Below, one piece after another: positions 51,301-61,249 of a stretch of DNA of 64,000 nt. Numbering within the stretch: the stretch's first letter is position 1; each line of letters starts with the position of its first letter. Below the pieces are notes generated by a model, which was given only the letters and a program-made list of their open reading frames with translations, was not told the DNA's origin and searched no databases. This DNA is from Lingula anatina (taxonomy: Eukaryota; Brachiopoda; Lingulata; Lingulida; Lingulidae): NCBI RefSeq assembly GCF_001039355.2, contig NW_019775713.1:697915-761914 (forward strand). Direction: 5' to 3'. The translations under genes and the position numbers were made by a program.

Positions 51301-51652
51301 TCATAATAACACCAACATTTTTCAGGAGGAGAACTTAGAGATAACCATGATAAAGCGGCAATGTGCGGGACTACACTTACGTGACCAGATTCAAACCCTC
51401 AGTGACAAAGACGGATTAAGTTTCTTCCAGTTCGTTCCAAAATCTATCAAGAGTTTAAAGCAAAGGGCCGGAGCATATTTCAATGCTGAGCTAACTTGGC
51501 GCACGTGCAACAAAGATGGGTGTAACGAAGGGGACGTACTGACTTCCGAACAGAAAACGAGTGCCGCGCATGGATACAATGTCCGTAGCATAGTGCGTGA
51601 ACTGACCAGAGTTTTGGCGCTAGTCATTGTAACGGCCTTGTTTTGGAAATAA
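44702..51652 (+). CDS. LU gene 3: two-domain LU (Ly6/uPAR) protein with an altered second domain
   Basis: Five exons: 44702-44750 (signal peptide), 48134-48318 and 48840-49095 (domain 1), 50000-50214 and 51326-51652 (domain 2 and tail), giving 343 residues. Phases are 1-0-1-0, and the last exon is again 327 bp. Domain 1 is complete: VDCVSC, DSRC, PCPGSC, RGC, GC, ICACNSDSCN. Domain 2 has TQCHEC, VEC, QCAGSC and RQC but lacks the seventh and eighth cysteines: no KC/HC equivalent, and WRTCNKDGCN in place of the CxC pair. In the three-finger fold these two pair with each other, so one disulfide has been lost as a unit. The tail ends LALVIVTALFWK, a probable GPI signal. MITEs lie beside exons 3 and 4. 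Extracellular role, ligand unknown. Confidence 0.83.
47724..48040 (-). mobile_element. Penelope-like retroelement fragment (decayed)
   Basis: Minus-strand 47867-47990 reads RKVPEAIYIKQ and then, after a one-base shift, LNRNDGTILPDLY. These resemble the conserved tail after the GIY-YIG endonuclease of Penelope-like elements (R-K-V-EAI-I ... LNRDGG ... LP-Y). The fragment is flanked by inverted arms at 47731-47762 and 48005-48038 (TTTGCCTCCAATATTTCGAT and its inverse). It is frameshifted and inactive, in LU gene 3 intron 1. Family assignment is from recalled motifs. Confidence 0.5.
48355..48390. repeat. (CTAT)n microsatellite
   Basis: A tetranucleotide run just after LU gene 3 exon 2. Confidence 0.9.
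48474..48625. repeat. Three tandem units of about 50 bp
   Basis: Each unit runs CAGCATACTATAGATGTACA ... ATTTTATGACGT. The unit junctions create TGACGTCA, a consensus CRE palindrome. The third unit has an extra CATA. Confidence 0.9.
48634..48785. mobile_element. MITE family B, copy 2
   Basis: 152 bp with an exact TAA duplication (48631-48633, 48786-48788) and ends GGCGGCATTCACAA / CTGAATTCGGCC. The interior shares AGATCAAATATGGC and GTGGGTCGCCATATTTGA arms. It ends 54 nt before LU gene 3 exon 3. Confidence 0.75.
49764..49835. repeat. (AATAT)n pentanucleotide repeat
   Basis: About 14 imperfect units in LU gene 3 intron 3. Confidence 0.9.
50223..50354. mobile_element. MITE family B, copy 3
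   Basis: 132 bp with ends GAGCGTATTCAGAACAGTGG and AGTTCTGAATGTGCTC. The left flank is TTA, the right flank TTC. It begins 9 nt after LU gene 3 exon 4, so the donor GTGAGTTA abuts the element. Confidence 0.72.
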
Positions 51653-51659
51653 GAGGCAC

Positions 51660-52735
51660 GTTTAAGGGATACGTTTGTTGTTCATGTATAATTGTTGAAT
51701 ATTAGCCTGTTTGGAGTATATCAATTTTCAGAGCAGGGCCTATAAATGCTGTACAGTGCAAATGTAAATTTTCTGTCACCAAAACTTATTAACGTACAGT
51801 GTACTGTAGCTGGTATGTACACTCCATGAGGTGTACCCGCCAAAATCGATTTTCCTGGGAAAATAAGCATTTTTTTCGTACTCACGAATCATTTATCTAT
51901 CCCTTTCTGCACTTGGATTCGACCTTTGATAAAATCTATAAAGGTTGATTTTAGCTTAAAATGACTGACCAGGTGTTATAACAGTGATCATTTTCTATAC
52001 GCTCCAGTGGAAATATCAACGTCAGGTATGCTCTAAAAATATTTAAGGGGTTAAATCATTTTAATGTGTTAGTCAGTTTTTATGATAAAATGTGGATGGC
52101 GAATATAAGCATTTTTGGGATTTTCAAACCCATGGAGTGTACCTTTAATTATTGCTATGAAGTATGTAAACAATTCAATGAAATCTCTTTTTGGTTGTGA
52201 AATGTTAAAAAATATTATTGTAAATTGATTAATAGTTTGCGATGTTTAAAAAACTATAAAAAAGCATTTAAAAACATGTACCATTCGTTACTGTTAAAGT
52301 TTTGCAAACTGCATACAGCGTTAACGAAGCCGTAATCTAGTGTAAAGGGACTTTCTGCATCAGCTGTAGTTGCACTGGTTATATACGTGGTTTACCGATT
52401 GTTCATTGTTAATCCAGGATGGTTGTGACGTATCAATCGATGAAAAGGAATGTGTACATGTAATGCCCTCCTTACACGAAATCGCCAGATATTTGGAGTA
52501 GATTTTGATGCATTATACATAAATTTAGTTCGGCGGCTTAATTAGACCCAGGGGAACGATCGCCTGAATCATTTATTCCTGCAGCAAGTTAAGTATTGAG
52601 AAATGTAATAAAAATCATCCAGATGCTTTTAACCTCTGTTTGTTCTGTCGTGGACTAATCATGTTCATGTGTTGCTGACAAGGCTTTCGATTTGAAATCC
52701 ATTTTCTTTGTTGGAAAGGAATAAGTATATCGGAG
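51660..52735. other. Intergenic region between LU gene 3 and the intronless gene
   Basis: No gene recognised. It contains a short imperfect pair of ATGGAGTGTACC-like words (51827 region and 52132) and AT-rich sequence. Confidence 0.5.
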
Positions 52736-52737
52736 CA

Positions 52738-54336
52738 ATGCCAAGCAATTCATTGGCATGGTTATTCAGCATGGTAATTCTACAAACAAGTGGCAAGCAC
52801 ACAACCAGTGAAGTGAGACGGTGCTCTTTCCCCAATACAGTCTGGGAGGCCAAAAGATGGCATGCAGGATTCGTGCCACGGGATATACCTAGTAGCTCTA
52901 CCACCACATCCCAATACGGTGCCCCAAGTCCAGGAACCGAGGTAATTTTTAATGAATCTGCAATGAGAGGAGAATCGATTCTTCCGACAGATTTGTTCAA
53001 TAGCACAGAAGAGATAGCCCCTTATATTTTAACATGCAACAGCCAAGTGACCGGGGAGGAAAACGCCACCGACGTAGACGGGCAGAAGTATATTCTTAGT
53101 GAATATTCAGGTACACTGAACGTGTCTGCCTACAGTTGCTTCCAGTTCATTAATATAAGTATGGGTGTGATCCAATTGAGAATATCATCCAGGCATTTTC
53201 TAAAAGGTCACCCGGGAAATGACATTTGTGACGACGAGCGTCTTCAGACTGTCACCTGGCCTTTGGTTCGACACTTCGAAAATTGGAAGGAGATGAGGCA
53301 ATACGAGGTCAAATGTCCCCTTGACGGAGCTTACTTGATGTCCTTCGCGAGTGTTATCAGTACCATGTTCAGGAAGACGGTATATGGGGAAAGCGTCGCC
53401 TATCGTGTAAAAGAATGTGAATCTCTTATCCTGGAAGCAGGCTGCCTACCAGGCGAACCAGTTGCGTTGGATTTTAGGGAAGAAGTTTGCCAACTGAGCG
53501 ATGTGGTTTACCATCCTTACTGCAGCACAGTGTTAGGGACGTGCTTAGGTTATTTGAATACAGGGAGGTTCATTTTTATACTTATACAAACCAATATCAA
53601 TAAAAACGTCTTAACATTAAGGTTCACGTCAAACGCGGACAACAACTTCCCAGCTCTTCTGATAAAAGGTGCTCTTTTCGACCCGACGTATTCAACAGGC
53701 GACCAAAAAATGAACCCTCTATTTGTTTCGTTGCATTTGGCCAAACAAATGACCATTCAAACAACAGCTTGCAAAGACGATAGACAATGTGATGATAAAT
53801 CTGTCTGTGATATGGGCCCGATAGGTCCTGCCGGGCACCGTTGCCTCAAGCATTGTGGGCACTGCAACAATACGTTCAATAAAATAACCAGATTTGGTAC
53901 CTTTGCGGATCAATATTCAGGTATGTGGGAGGCAGAGAATGGCGAAGTTGTCAATATAACCGCCCACGCTTTCAGCACACTGACATATGGCGTACTGGAA
54001 TACATAGCTTTCCCTTCTCATAGAGGAGCACGAGGCCATGTCGTCATGGCGACGTTAACAAATGGCTGCCGCGCCAGATATAAATGTTTGGACTTGTCAA
54101 GGCTGTACTTGAGTAATGTTCTATATTGGCGGATGGGGACAGGGTTTGAACCGTGGCCGGGGTATGGTCCACTACTGGTCGGTCATAGGTCAGTGTGTTT
54201 ACATCATCGTGGTCATTGGACGGAATGGCAAGGCGTTAAAGCTGTTAACGTATCAGTCTTTTATAATACTGGTGTTAACGTGCTATTCACATGGACAGTT
54301 TTTTCCATAGGAATAGGCATTTATATTTTGATATGA
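52738..54336 (+). CDS. Cysteine-rich membrane-tethered protein, DUF7042-7045-type, intronless
   Basis: A single open frame of 532 residues. The ATG at 52738 was chosen because it starts a signal peptide (MPSNSLAWLFSMVILQTSG). Motifs in order: RRCSFP near residue 28; TCNSQV ... YSCFQFINIS; ICDDERLQTVTWPLVRHFE then KCPLDGAYLMSFASVI; ECESLILEAGCLPGE with FREEVC; ACKDDRQCDDKSVC; GTFADQYSGMWE; HRGARGHVVMATLTNGC-ARYKCLDLSR then VLYWRMG. The CxFP start, CPxxGxY and C-xxYxCL-VLxxRxG blocks fit a large uncharacterised family of extracellular proteins of molluscs and annelids (Pfam DUF7042 to DUF7045, from memory). The last about 20 residues are hydrophobic with no charged tail, so a membrane or GPI anchor is likely. 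Many N-glycosylation sites. Unlike its neighbours the coding region has no intron. Function unknown. Confidence 0.78.
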   Translation: MPSNSLAWLFSMVILQTSGKHTTSEVRRCSFPNTVWEAKRWHAGFVPRDIPSSSTTTSQYGAPSPGTEVIFNESAMRGESILPTDLFNSTEEIAPYILTCNSQVTGEENATDVDGQKYILSEYSGTLNVSAYSCFQFINISMGVIQLRISSRHFLKGHPGNDICDDERLQTVTWPLVRHFENWKEMRQYEVKCPLDGAYLMSFASVISTMFRKTVYGESVAYRVKECESLILEAGCLPGEPVALDFREEVCQLSDVVYHPYCSTVLGTCLGYLNTGRFIFILIQTNINKNVLTLRFTSNADNNFPALLIKGALFDPTYSTGDQKMNPLFVSLHLAKQMTIQTTACKDDRQCDDKSVCDMGPIGPAGHRCLKHCGHCNNTFNKITRFGTFADQYSGMWEAENGEVVNITAHAFSTLTYGVLEYIAFPSHRGARGHVVMATLTNGCRARYKCLDLSRLYLSNVLYWRMGTGFEPWPGYGPLLVGHRSVCLHHRGHWTEWQGVKAVNVSVFYNTGVNVLFTWTVFSIGIGIYILI

Positions 54337-54563
54337 TTATTATAGTTTTAGCTTTTCAGATATACTGTTACCACGATGAGGAGAACAATCAGTAAATTGA
54401 TTAAATTCTAAATTTTTCTAGTTCATTCAACGAAAACGTATCTTGGCTCATACCTGGCAGATCTTCTAATTCTACCCATTCTTTCCTTTCGAAAAAAGTG
54501 TTGATTTATCTTATATCTTTTTAAATATATTCACCCATTCAATAATATAGCGTTACCAAAGTA

Positions 54564-54801
54564 CACGCACTGGACAATAGAAGTGTCACCCCTGAATCAG
54601 AGTAATCACAGTTATTAACCTGAAGAGGCGGAATATAAGTAATGTCAGAATATCGATACAGTTGGATTGTTCAGTCAGAACCGTTTCTTTTGTGAAATTT
54701 GATGTTAATAAAATGATACCAGGAACATATCATTCCACAGTCATTTATCTCCCGAAAAGTTTTGGTTCATTAGGGGTGACACTTCCATAGTCCAGTGTGT
54801 G
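54564..54801. mobile_element. MITE family C, copy 3
   Basis: 238 bp between TA dinucleotides (54562-54563, 54802-54803), in the opposite orientation to 24441-24678. Ends CACGCACTGGACAATAGAAG and, inverted, CACACACTGGACTATGGAAG. Identical length and shared interior words make this an independent insertion of the same family. Confidence 0.82.
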
Positions 54802-55646
54802 TAGGAAAACGCCAGGCTCACCTACAGCAGCTTCGCAACACGAGTCTTTATTATCTATGATTGCAACTTGTTCTTTATATTTTCTTTCTTATCAGGGGCC
54901 TGTCTCCTAAAAAGTATTTAGTTTGTGAACTTACTAAGATAAGCCGCTTATATGTAAGTTACTTTTCAGAAAATCGTTTACTCGATGATTTTACCAAGCT
55001 CTGGTGACAGTAGTTCAAATAGGTCAAGTACATTTATTGTGACCCAATCAATCTTAAATGCTCATAGAACAGCAACACAAAGATAATTCGGCCGTCCCAC
55101 TTTGGCAGTCAAGACACAGTTCAAGAAACGAGGCATTTTGTGAAACAGGTCCCAGATAAAAGTTGATCAAAACCAAGATCATCACTTAATATATACAGCA
55201 TATGTTGACTTGCATTTAAGACCAATTTGAAAGAGCTATTACTGCGGAGTCTTCAGCGGGACCACAGGCTCAGTTCATTAATGCGCGGCGATTAGATGGA
55301 TTGCATATATATCTTAGTACTGCTTATTATTCTGGGGAAATGGCCAAACATACATGTACCTTTCTACATTTTTCTGCTTAAAAGATACAGCCTTTACATT
55401 ACAAAAATATGAAATTTTCCTTTAATTTGATTTAATTTTAATCACATTTTATTTGGCAAATAAACATCGATTTAGATTTTTTCATCGAATGCAGTATAAA
55501 TTTTAACTTGTTTATTCATGATGAAAATAGTCGGTATATACTTTGCTTCATAACGCGTCTTTTATTTTACTTGTATTCATTCATGTATGCTGCTACAGGC
55601 ATTTTTTTTGCCAAATTTAACAGGTTTCGACACATTTCGGCTCTGT

Positions 55647-56104
55647 TTAGCAACAATACCTGCCACATTTACTGTAGCAAGATGGATCACAACCACACCT
55701 ATATGCACGTTTCTTTATCCCCTGAAAGCAAACAGAAAGTAAAACATAACAGTTTATAAAGTTATTTTCATTTTGCCACATATACATGTATATATTCATT
55801 TCAGCAATAAATATTAAAAAGTTTGCCACATCTGTGTTGGTTATATATTGTTTATATATATATAACCAATATATAAACTATTAATTTAAGTTCTGAAAAG
55901 CATGGTGTATATAGACATGCATACCTGCAGTGAATTGATGCTTTAGTAACGTGTTATGTATAGAGGAGATACCTGATTAATCCACGAAGCCTCTTTGTTT
56001 TGAAGATCTGTAAAGCGTTCGAGAACCACCCCTGGGGCAGCGTCTGCCACTTGTATGGCGGCAACCGCTACAAGAACCGCCAACGCAACCAGCAGTTTGT
56101 TCAT
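55647..56104 (-). CDS. Small secreted cysteine-rich peptide precursor
   Basis: Two coding exons: 55973-56104 (44 codons) and 55647-55721 (24 codons plus stop), joined in phase 0 by GT/AG borders; 68 residues in all. Exon 1 encodes a clear signal peptide (about 22 residues ending ADA) and a short pro-region. Exon 2 starts with a basic KKR processing site. The predicted mature peptide of about 19 residues has six cysteines in the order C-x-C-x3-C-x3-C-x3-CC, with the last residue cysteine. This signal/pro/basic-site/cysteine-knot layout is shared by antimicrobial peptides, cysteine-rich hormones and venom-type peptides, and the sequence does not decide between them. No named family recognised. 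A non-coding first exon and TATA box upstream support a real gene. Confidence 0.72.
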
Positions 56105-56354
56105 CTTGTCTTTGATAAGATAAGAATTAAATAATTTACACCAGCGGAACTTTTCCAAGAGGTGTAAAGGCTAAAAACATTCATTGTAAGCGTGTGGGCT
56201 TTCATTTCCGTGTTATAATACTGTCGACTATTGCTTTCTCCTTCTGGTTCTGTATTTGATTATAAAAAAAATCACTTTCTTGTATTTTACTAAAATGGCA
56301 CTCACCGTACGTTAAAATCTGCTTTACCATATCATAAGTTAAGCCAGGACTTAC

Positions 56355-56408
56355 CTTGACAAAGAATGTCGGCCAGTATTTCTGAAATGCTTTCGCTGAA
56401 GTCAGAGA
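56355..56408 (-). promoter_or_regulatory. Non-coding exon 1 of the cysteine-rich peptide gene, with upstream TATA box
   Basis: A GTAAGTC donor (ACTTAC at 56349-56354 on plus) ends a probable 5' UTR exon. TATATATA lies at 56436-56443, about 30 nt before the inferred start. The next exon begins a few bases before the ATG at 56104. The start site is inferred from TATA spacing. Confidence 0.5.
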
Positions 56409-56449
56409 CCAATTTATCCCGGTTCTTGCACTATGTATATATATTGTTT

Positions 56450-57520
56450 ATGGTTGGTAGAAAAAATTATGTAATACATTAGTCAGTTATTGGCATGGAT
56501 TATTTCTAAAGTGGTAATAAACATTACATCATATTACAGGAAACGTTTATTCAGCCGGCGTCCTGTTTTGAAGTGAATTAACTGTTTAAGTTAATGCATT
56601 AATGAGTAACGTTGATAACCAAGTCAGCCGTGATAGATCAGGTAATAAGATGATTTCATGTAAAGGCAATCTCCATCGTCGTATGAGGCTGATGTGATTA
56701 TGATATTGAATGATTTTCATTATTTTCGTACTTTATTTCACTGAGCGTTTGGATAATTATTGAAATTATTACCTTTTTTATGAAGGATTTTCACGTGGGT
56801 GTCATGAAGTTTCAATGTTTTTATTCTTTTTTTTCTTTTTCTCTACGTTTTATTTTTATTTATCCTTTTTTTAGCCTGTTATCTGCGTATATCGGTAAAT
56901 GTGGACTCCTATTCATATGTGAGATGGATTCATAGATCGATTTTAAGATAGTAGAGATGCAGTGGTTATATTGGTTTTTTTTATGAACGTAAGTGAAATC
57001 GACACTATGTGGAGCTGCATCGCCAACTACACTGTACCTGAACTGAATTCCTAAAGCAAAATTTACACAGATGTTCACTATCGATCAATGCCTTCTAATT
57101 ATACGAATGGCCTTTCAAATGCCTTCACGTGTTGATATTTTGTTGACTGTATCTGTTTTTTAGTATTATTTCTTTTTTATGAAAACACTTTTTTTCAAAA
57201 CAAACATGAGATATGTACGAGAAATATCATAAAGAATCGGCGATTTCACCTGTAAAAGATTACCATGGCCCACAAGAGCCTTAGTGCGTTTCTTGCTGAA
57301 ACAAGCCTACCCAACTACCAGGCTCGACACCGAATGATCCTGAATTCACCGGTAGATCGGACCACACTCCTCGTTTTCAAGGTGTGTATCAGTAAGCGCT
57401 TCGAAGTACCAGACCCGACACCGCTCTTGCCTAGTACACGATGTGATATAGCGATGATTCTGAGCGGGGTTGGAAAGTAGTGCATCTCATCTCAAAATTT
57501 GTGTCGGGGTATGACACTGT
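56450..57520. other. Non-coding, AT-rich
   Basis: No convincing gene. Small open frames here lack splice or start context. Confidence 0.45.
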
Positions 57521-57526
57521 GAAATG

Positions 57527-57590
57527 GGGAAGGGGGGGGGGGAGGGGGGGTTCGAAAGACCCTTTTTGACGGGAAAAGGTCAGTTTTATA
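57527..57590. repeat. Dispersed G-rich repeat F, copy 2
   Basis: GGGGGGTTCGAAAGACC then GACGGGAAAAGGTCA, matching the copy at 8545-8670. Confidence 0.5.
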
Positions 57591-57949
57591 CATATTAATA
57601 TGTTTTGGGCTAATTCATGGCACGATTCGAAGAAAAAATATGTAATTAAGCTGCCGCCGTGGTATAGGGTGCCATCTTGCTGTGTAAACCAATTCGTGTT
57701 TAAGAGATGATGCTTTTGATAGATGCAACATCCTTCGCGTTTTGTTGATATAAAAATCAAATGTGAATTATGTGGAACTGGGTTCTACTTTTTATAAAAA
57801 ACCCTACTCCCCATACATTTTTCACATCATTGATAATATTTTTGTACCAAGAAACTAACATGCCCGTACTGTACTCATCAGAAAATTGATTTAGTTTATA
57901 TATTTTATCGATGATTTCATAACTGCCACAGCAACTTTAGATGATTGTT

Positions 57950-58192
57950 TAGAAATAGCGAGGGGTTTGGAGGGGGGGGGGGTTGGCTTCGCATCTGTGG
58001 ACCCCCGCCGAAGTGCCCCCCCCCAAAAAAAAAAAATTGGCATTTAGAGGACGAACGAATCTATATGGTACGGTTTAGAACTATAAATCAACTAATCAAA
58101 ATTCTAATTCCAAGAGGGGAAAATTAGTGTGATTTTTTAGAGACTGAATGGGGGGTCAGGACCCCCCTGACCCCCCTCTTAATCCGCCACTG
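57950..58192 (-). mobile_element. Dispersed repeat E, copy 3 (inverted, diverged)
   Basis: The right end, read on minus, is CAGTGGCGGATTAAGAGGGG followed by GTCAGGGGGGTCCTGACCCC, as in the copy at 22851. The left part has G and C runs at about 57970 and 58017. Confidence 0.6.
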
Positions 58193-58564
58193 GACACTAT
58201 TTCCACATAGTTACGACCAGTCACCAATTTAAAGAAAAATATTTATTGATGTACAAGTAAAGTATATACAGTAAATTATGTACAGTATAAATTCATGATA
58301 AAGCAAGGAAAACATTTGAAAAAACTATCATTTTATACATTTGTGCATTTAACGCTTATACCATTATATATTTTGTTTCTAAAATTATAGAAAAGAAGAT
58401 TTATTCTTAAATATATCAATATTATTATAGAAAATTATATGTAAAAGATATGTAAATAAGTCTTGATATGTCAACTAAAAAATGCAATGCAAATCTTATA
58501 TTTCTGTAGAGGTCATCTAGATATCATTAAGATGCTTTTGATATGTTACTGGTACACAAAAGAA

Positions 58565-60436
58565 TCACACAAAATCTAGACTACAGTTCGACACCCCAAT
58601 ACCAGTGAATGTACTGTTTGATCGGGAATTTTTCTGGGAGACGTCGGTAGAAAATCCCACTGAATTACTGGACCCACAGCAGCAGGTAGCTTTTCTAAAG
58701 TTCCGACAGATGGCGCAAAACAAGATAAACGGGAGCGACATGTAAACAAATATCATAACTTCAGATAATTCTTTCAGTTCAACATTCAGGCTGCTTGAAA
58801 ATGTCTTTTCGCTGCCATAAACTGTGATATTTGTAGCTAAATACAAGCTGAGAGAATTACACAGTAGAAACATGGTTGCCATAGCAACCACCCCTGACGT
58901 CATGTGACTCGCATCTCCGGTAGACGATTGTCCTATGAATGATTTTTTACACTGAGATCTAAAGTTTGAAATGGCGATGACCAACAATAATAATAGCACA
59001 AACAAAACGACGTATGGAAGGGTGACCGTGAGAGTCGTGTTGACGTACTGGCGGAATATCTTGTAAGCTGCAATCCGAAGCAGCTCTGTCGCAATCAGGG
59101 GTTCCGCAGACGACAGATCAGGGTTTGGTGCGTACTCAAAGCTCTTAGACAAATGGAACAGCGTGACGGCCACAAATACCCCAAGAATTGTCTTACTGGC
59201 TTCTGGGACGGTAGAGTGCATGGACGGAGAAAAGGGGTAACGAAGAGACAGGAACCTTTCCAAGACGACGGCGACAGTCAGACAGGTGACAGCTGACAGC
59301 AAGATTGGGTTCAATGCATTCCTGAAAATGGAAGAATAAGGATGAGCGTAAGTAGTCAGCAATTAAGTAGTTATATTTTTATGATAAGTGCAGCGCATAA
59401 AAAGACGTCTTTTTATCAAAACCGCAAATGTATAAATTAAAATTTACAAACTAACGGAAATATTAAAACTGACCAGTACTTATTTCTGTACAATTAGGTA
59501 ATTTAATAAAATGAATACAAATATCATAATAAAATGTATTTAAACACTCGTCAGTGCGGCGATAAACACATACCTTGCGATGAGATAATGCCTGTAGAAA
59601 ACCTGGAAACCTTCCGAAGCATACAGACTTTTATCACTGCACAGAAGATGAGGAACTTCAATGACACAATGCAAGAAAGCAGACGCTGTTAGACCAATCA
59701 GGAGACGCGCTGTAGCAGACAACCGGAATATTCTCCTCATCAAAACCAAAAACGCTGCTGCGTTTCCTAGAATTCCAATAGCTATGACGACAGGAAGAAC
59801 AATGTCATGAATGATATGTGTACATCCTAGACACATGCGAAATTCCGTTTCAGGTAGCTCTGACCATGAAATATTTGTTGAATTGAAAAGTTCAAATATG
59901 TTTGTATGAGAAGTAAAATGTCTCTCTGGTGTTTGTGCTTGGCTGCCACTGTGCGCTGTGACTGAAGTGTTTAAATGTGTGACTAAGTCTGTAGTATGTC
60001 TAGAAATGAGTTCGTATGTCCTGGTAAAGACATCAGTGATGGGTTTATCCGATCCCGTTGTTGTTGAGGTAGTGGTATCTATATTTCCTGTCCTCGCCGC
60101 AGTGCTGAAAATATCGTAAGAATCTGGTCTCTCTGACTGTAAAATGTTTTTATTGATTGTGGAATGAACTGGGACAGTATCTGGACGACCCGTGATGACT
60201 TGGGTCAGAATGTCAGATAATCTCGACCTCGTCACTGCTTGTGGATTTCCTGTATATGCCGCTGATGGCGAGAAGATGCTAGTGGTGGAAGTCGTGGGTG
60301 TATCGCTGGTCACGCTTCCGGTAGTGGTAATTCCAGATGGGTCTTTGGCATCACTGTCGTCCCCTCCTCCGAAATCCCCATAATCGTAGCCGCCAAATTC
60401 GCCGACAAGAAAGTGATCTCCGCGCCTACTGTACAT
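58565..60436 (-). CDS. Rhodopsin-like (class A) GPCR, probable neuropeptide-type receptor
   Basis: Two coding exons, 59574-60436 and 58565-59321, joined mid-codon, give 539 residues. The ATG at 60436 lies directly behind a TTTCTCCCAG acceptor, so the 5' UTR is spliced. Residues 1-200 are a long Ser/Thr-rich, glycine-rich, acidic extracellular region without a clear signal peptide. TM1 (VVIAIGILGNAAAFLVL, with the class A GN) and TM2 follow in exon 1. Exon 2 has TM3 ending ERF (a DRY variant), TM4, TM5 (YVVLFVLLLLLVIAI), TM6 and TM7, then a CCC palmitoylation-type motif and a Ser-rich tail. TM7 lacks the usual NPxxY (SLPFILF instead). The ERFLSLRYPF segment recalls FMRFamide-receptor-like invertebrate GPCRs. 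The ligand is not predictable. Confidence 0.75.
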
Positions 60437-61120
60437 CTGGGAGAAATAGAAAATATTTTATATCTTTTAAAAGGTAGTCCTTGAAGTAGCTTTGTGGCAA
60501 ACCTTTATACCCAATAAATCAAACACTAGAAATGCAATCGACTGACGAGAAAAAAGAGAAGTTGAGTGTATTTGCTATTTTTAAAGGTTCTACTTTATGC
60601 TAACAAGGCACTTCAAGGTCATGAAACTGATACAAGTTCCAGACATCGTTCATTCGAGAAAACCAGAAAAAACTATTTACTAAACATTACTTGCTGTAAT
60701 ATTTCGAGGCACTTTTGTTCTGGATAGTTTACCTTGTTACGCTGCATCTGGTTTATTTCCTAATGTTATTTTGTTTCACTGTATGCTTTTGCTTTTTTTA
60801 ACTTCACAGTTTCCAAGCTTATTTAAGTGCACAAATTTTTAAATTAACACCATTTCTGCCGGGAATTGCATTTTTAATTTTCTCAATTGCAATATCTTAG
60901 AAAAAGATGAACGTATGCTGTTTATGTACGTCTTCATTCAGTAACTTCTCATTATGGCCGAGAAACTAAATGCCTTATACATTCGAATTCAACTCATCTT
61001 AAAGTATGAATATTACTTTTAATTTTTTTTTACTTTTTTTTCGTTACAAATAACATAATTTAAGAGACACAGATTTAGTCTAAAGTTATTATTAAACTGA
61101 TTGAAAAAGAAAACACTTAC

Positions 61121-61240
61121 CTTTAACTTTTAATGTTTAACTTTTCATGAATTAAGATCTGCTGGAAGATGGTAGAGACTTAAGAGCGTAACGTAAAGAG
61201 TCCGTTTTCTCTCTCCTTCCGACGAGGCCGTCTTATATAG
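61121..61240 (-). promoter_or_regulatory. TATA promoter and non-coding exon 1 of the GPCR gene
   Basis: CTATATAAGA (61231-61240, read on minus) is a strong TATA box. About 30 nt downstream starts an exon that ends at the consensus donor AAAG|GTAAGTG (exon edge 61121). The exon contains a three-codon upstream open frame (ATG AAA AGT TAA). Together with the CAG|ATG acceptor at 60437 it gives a 684-bp 5' UTR intron. Confidence 0.6.
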
Positions 61241-61249
61241 GGTTCGACA

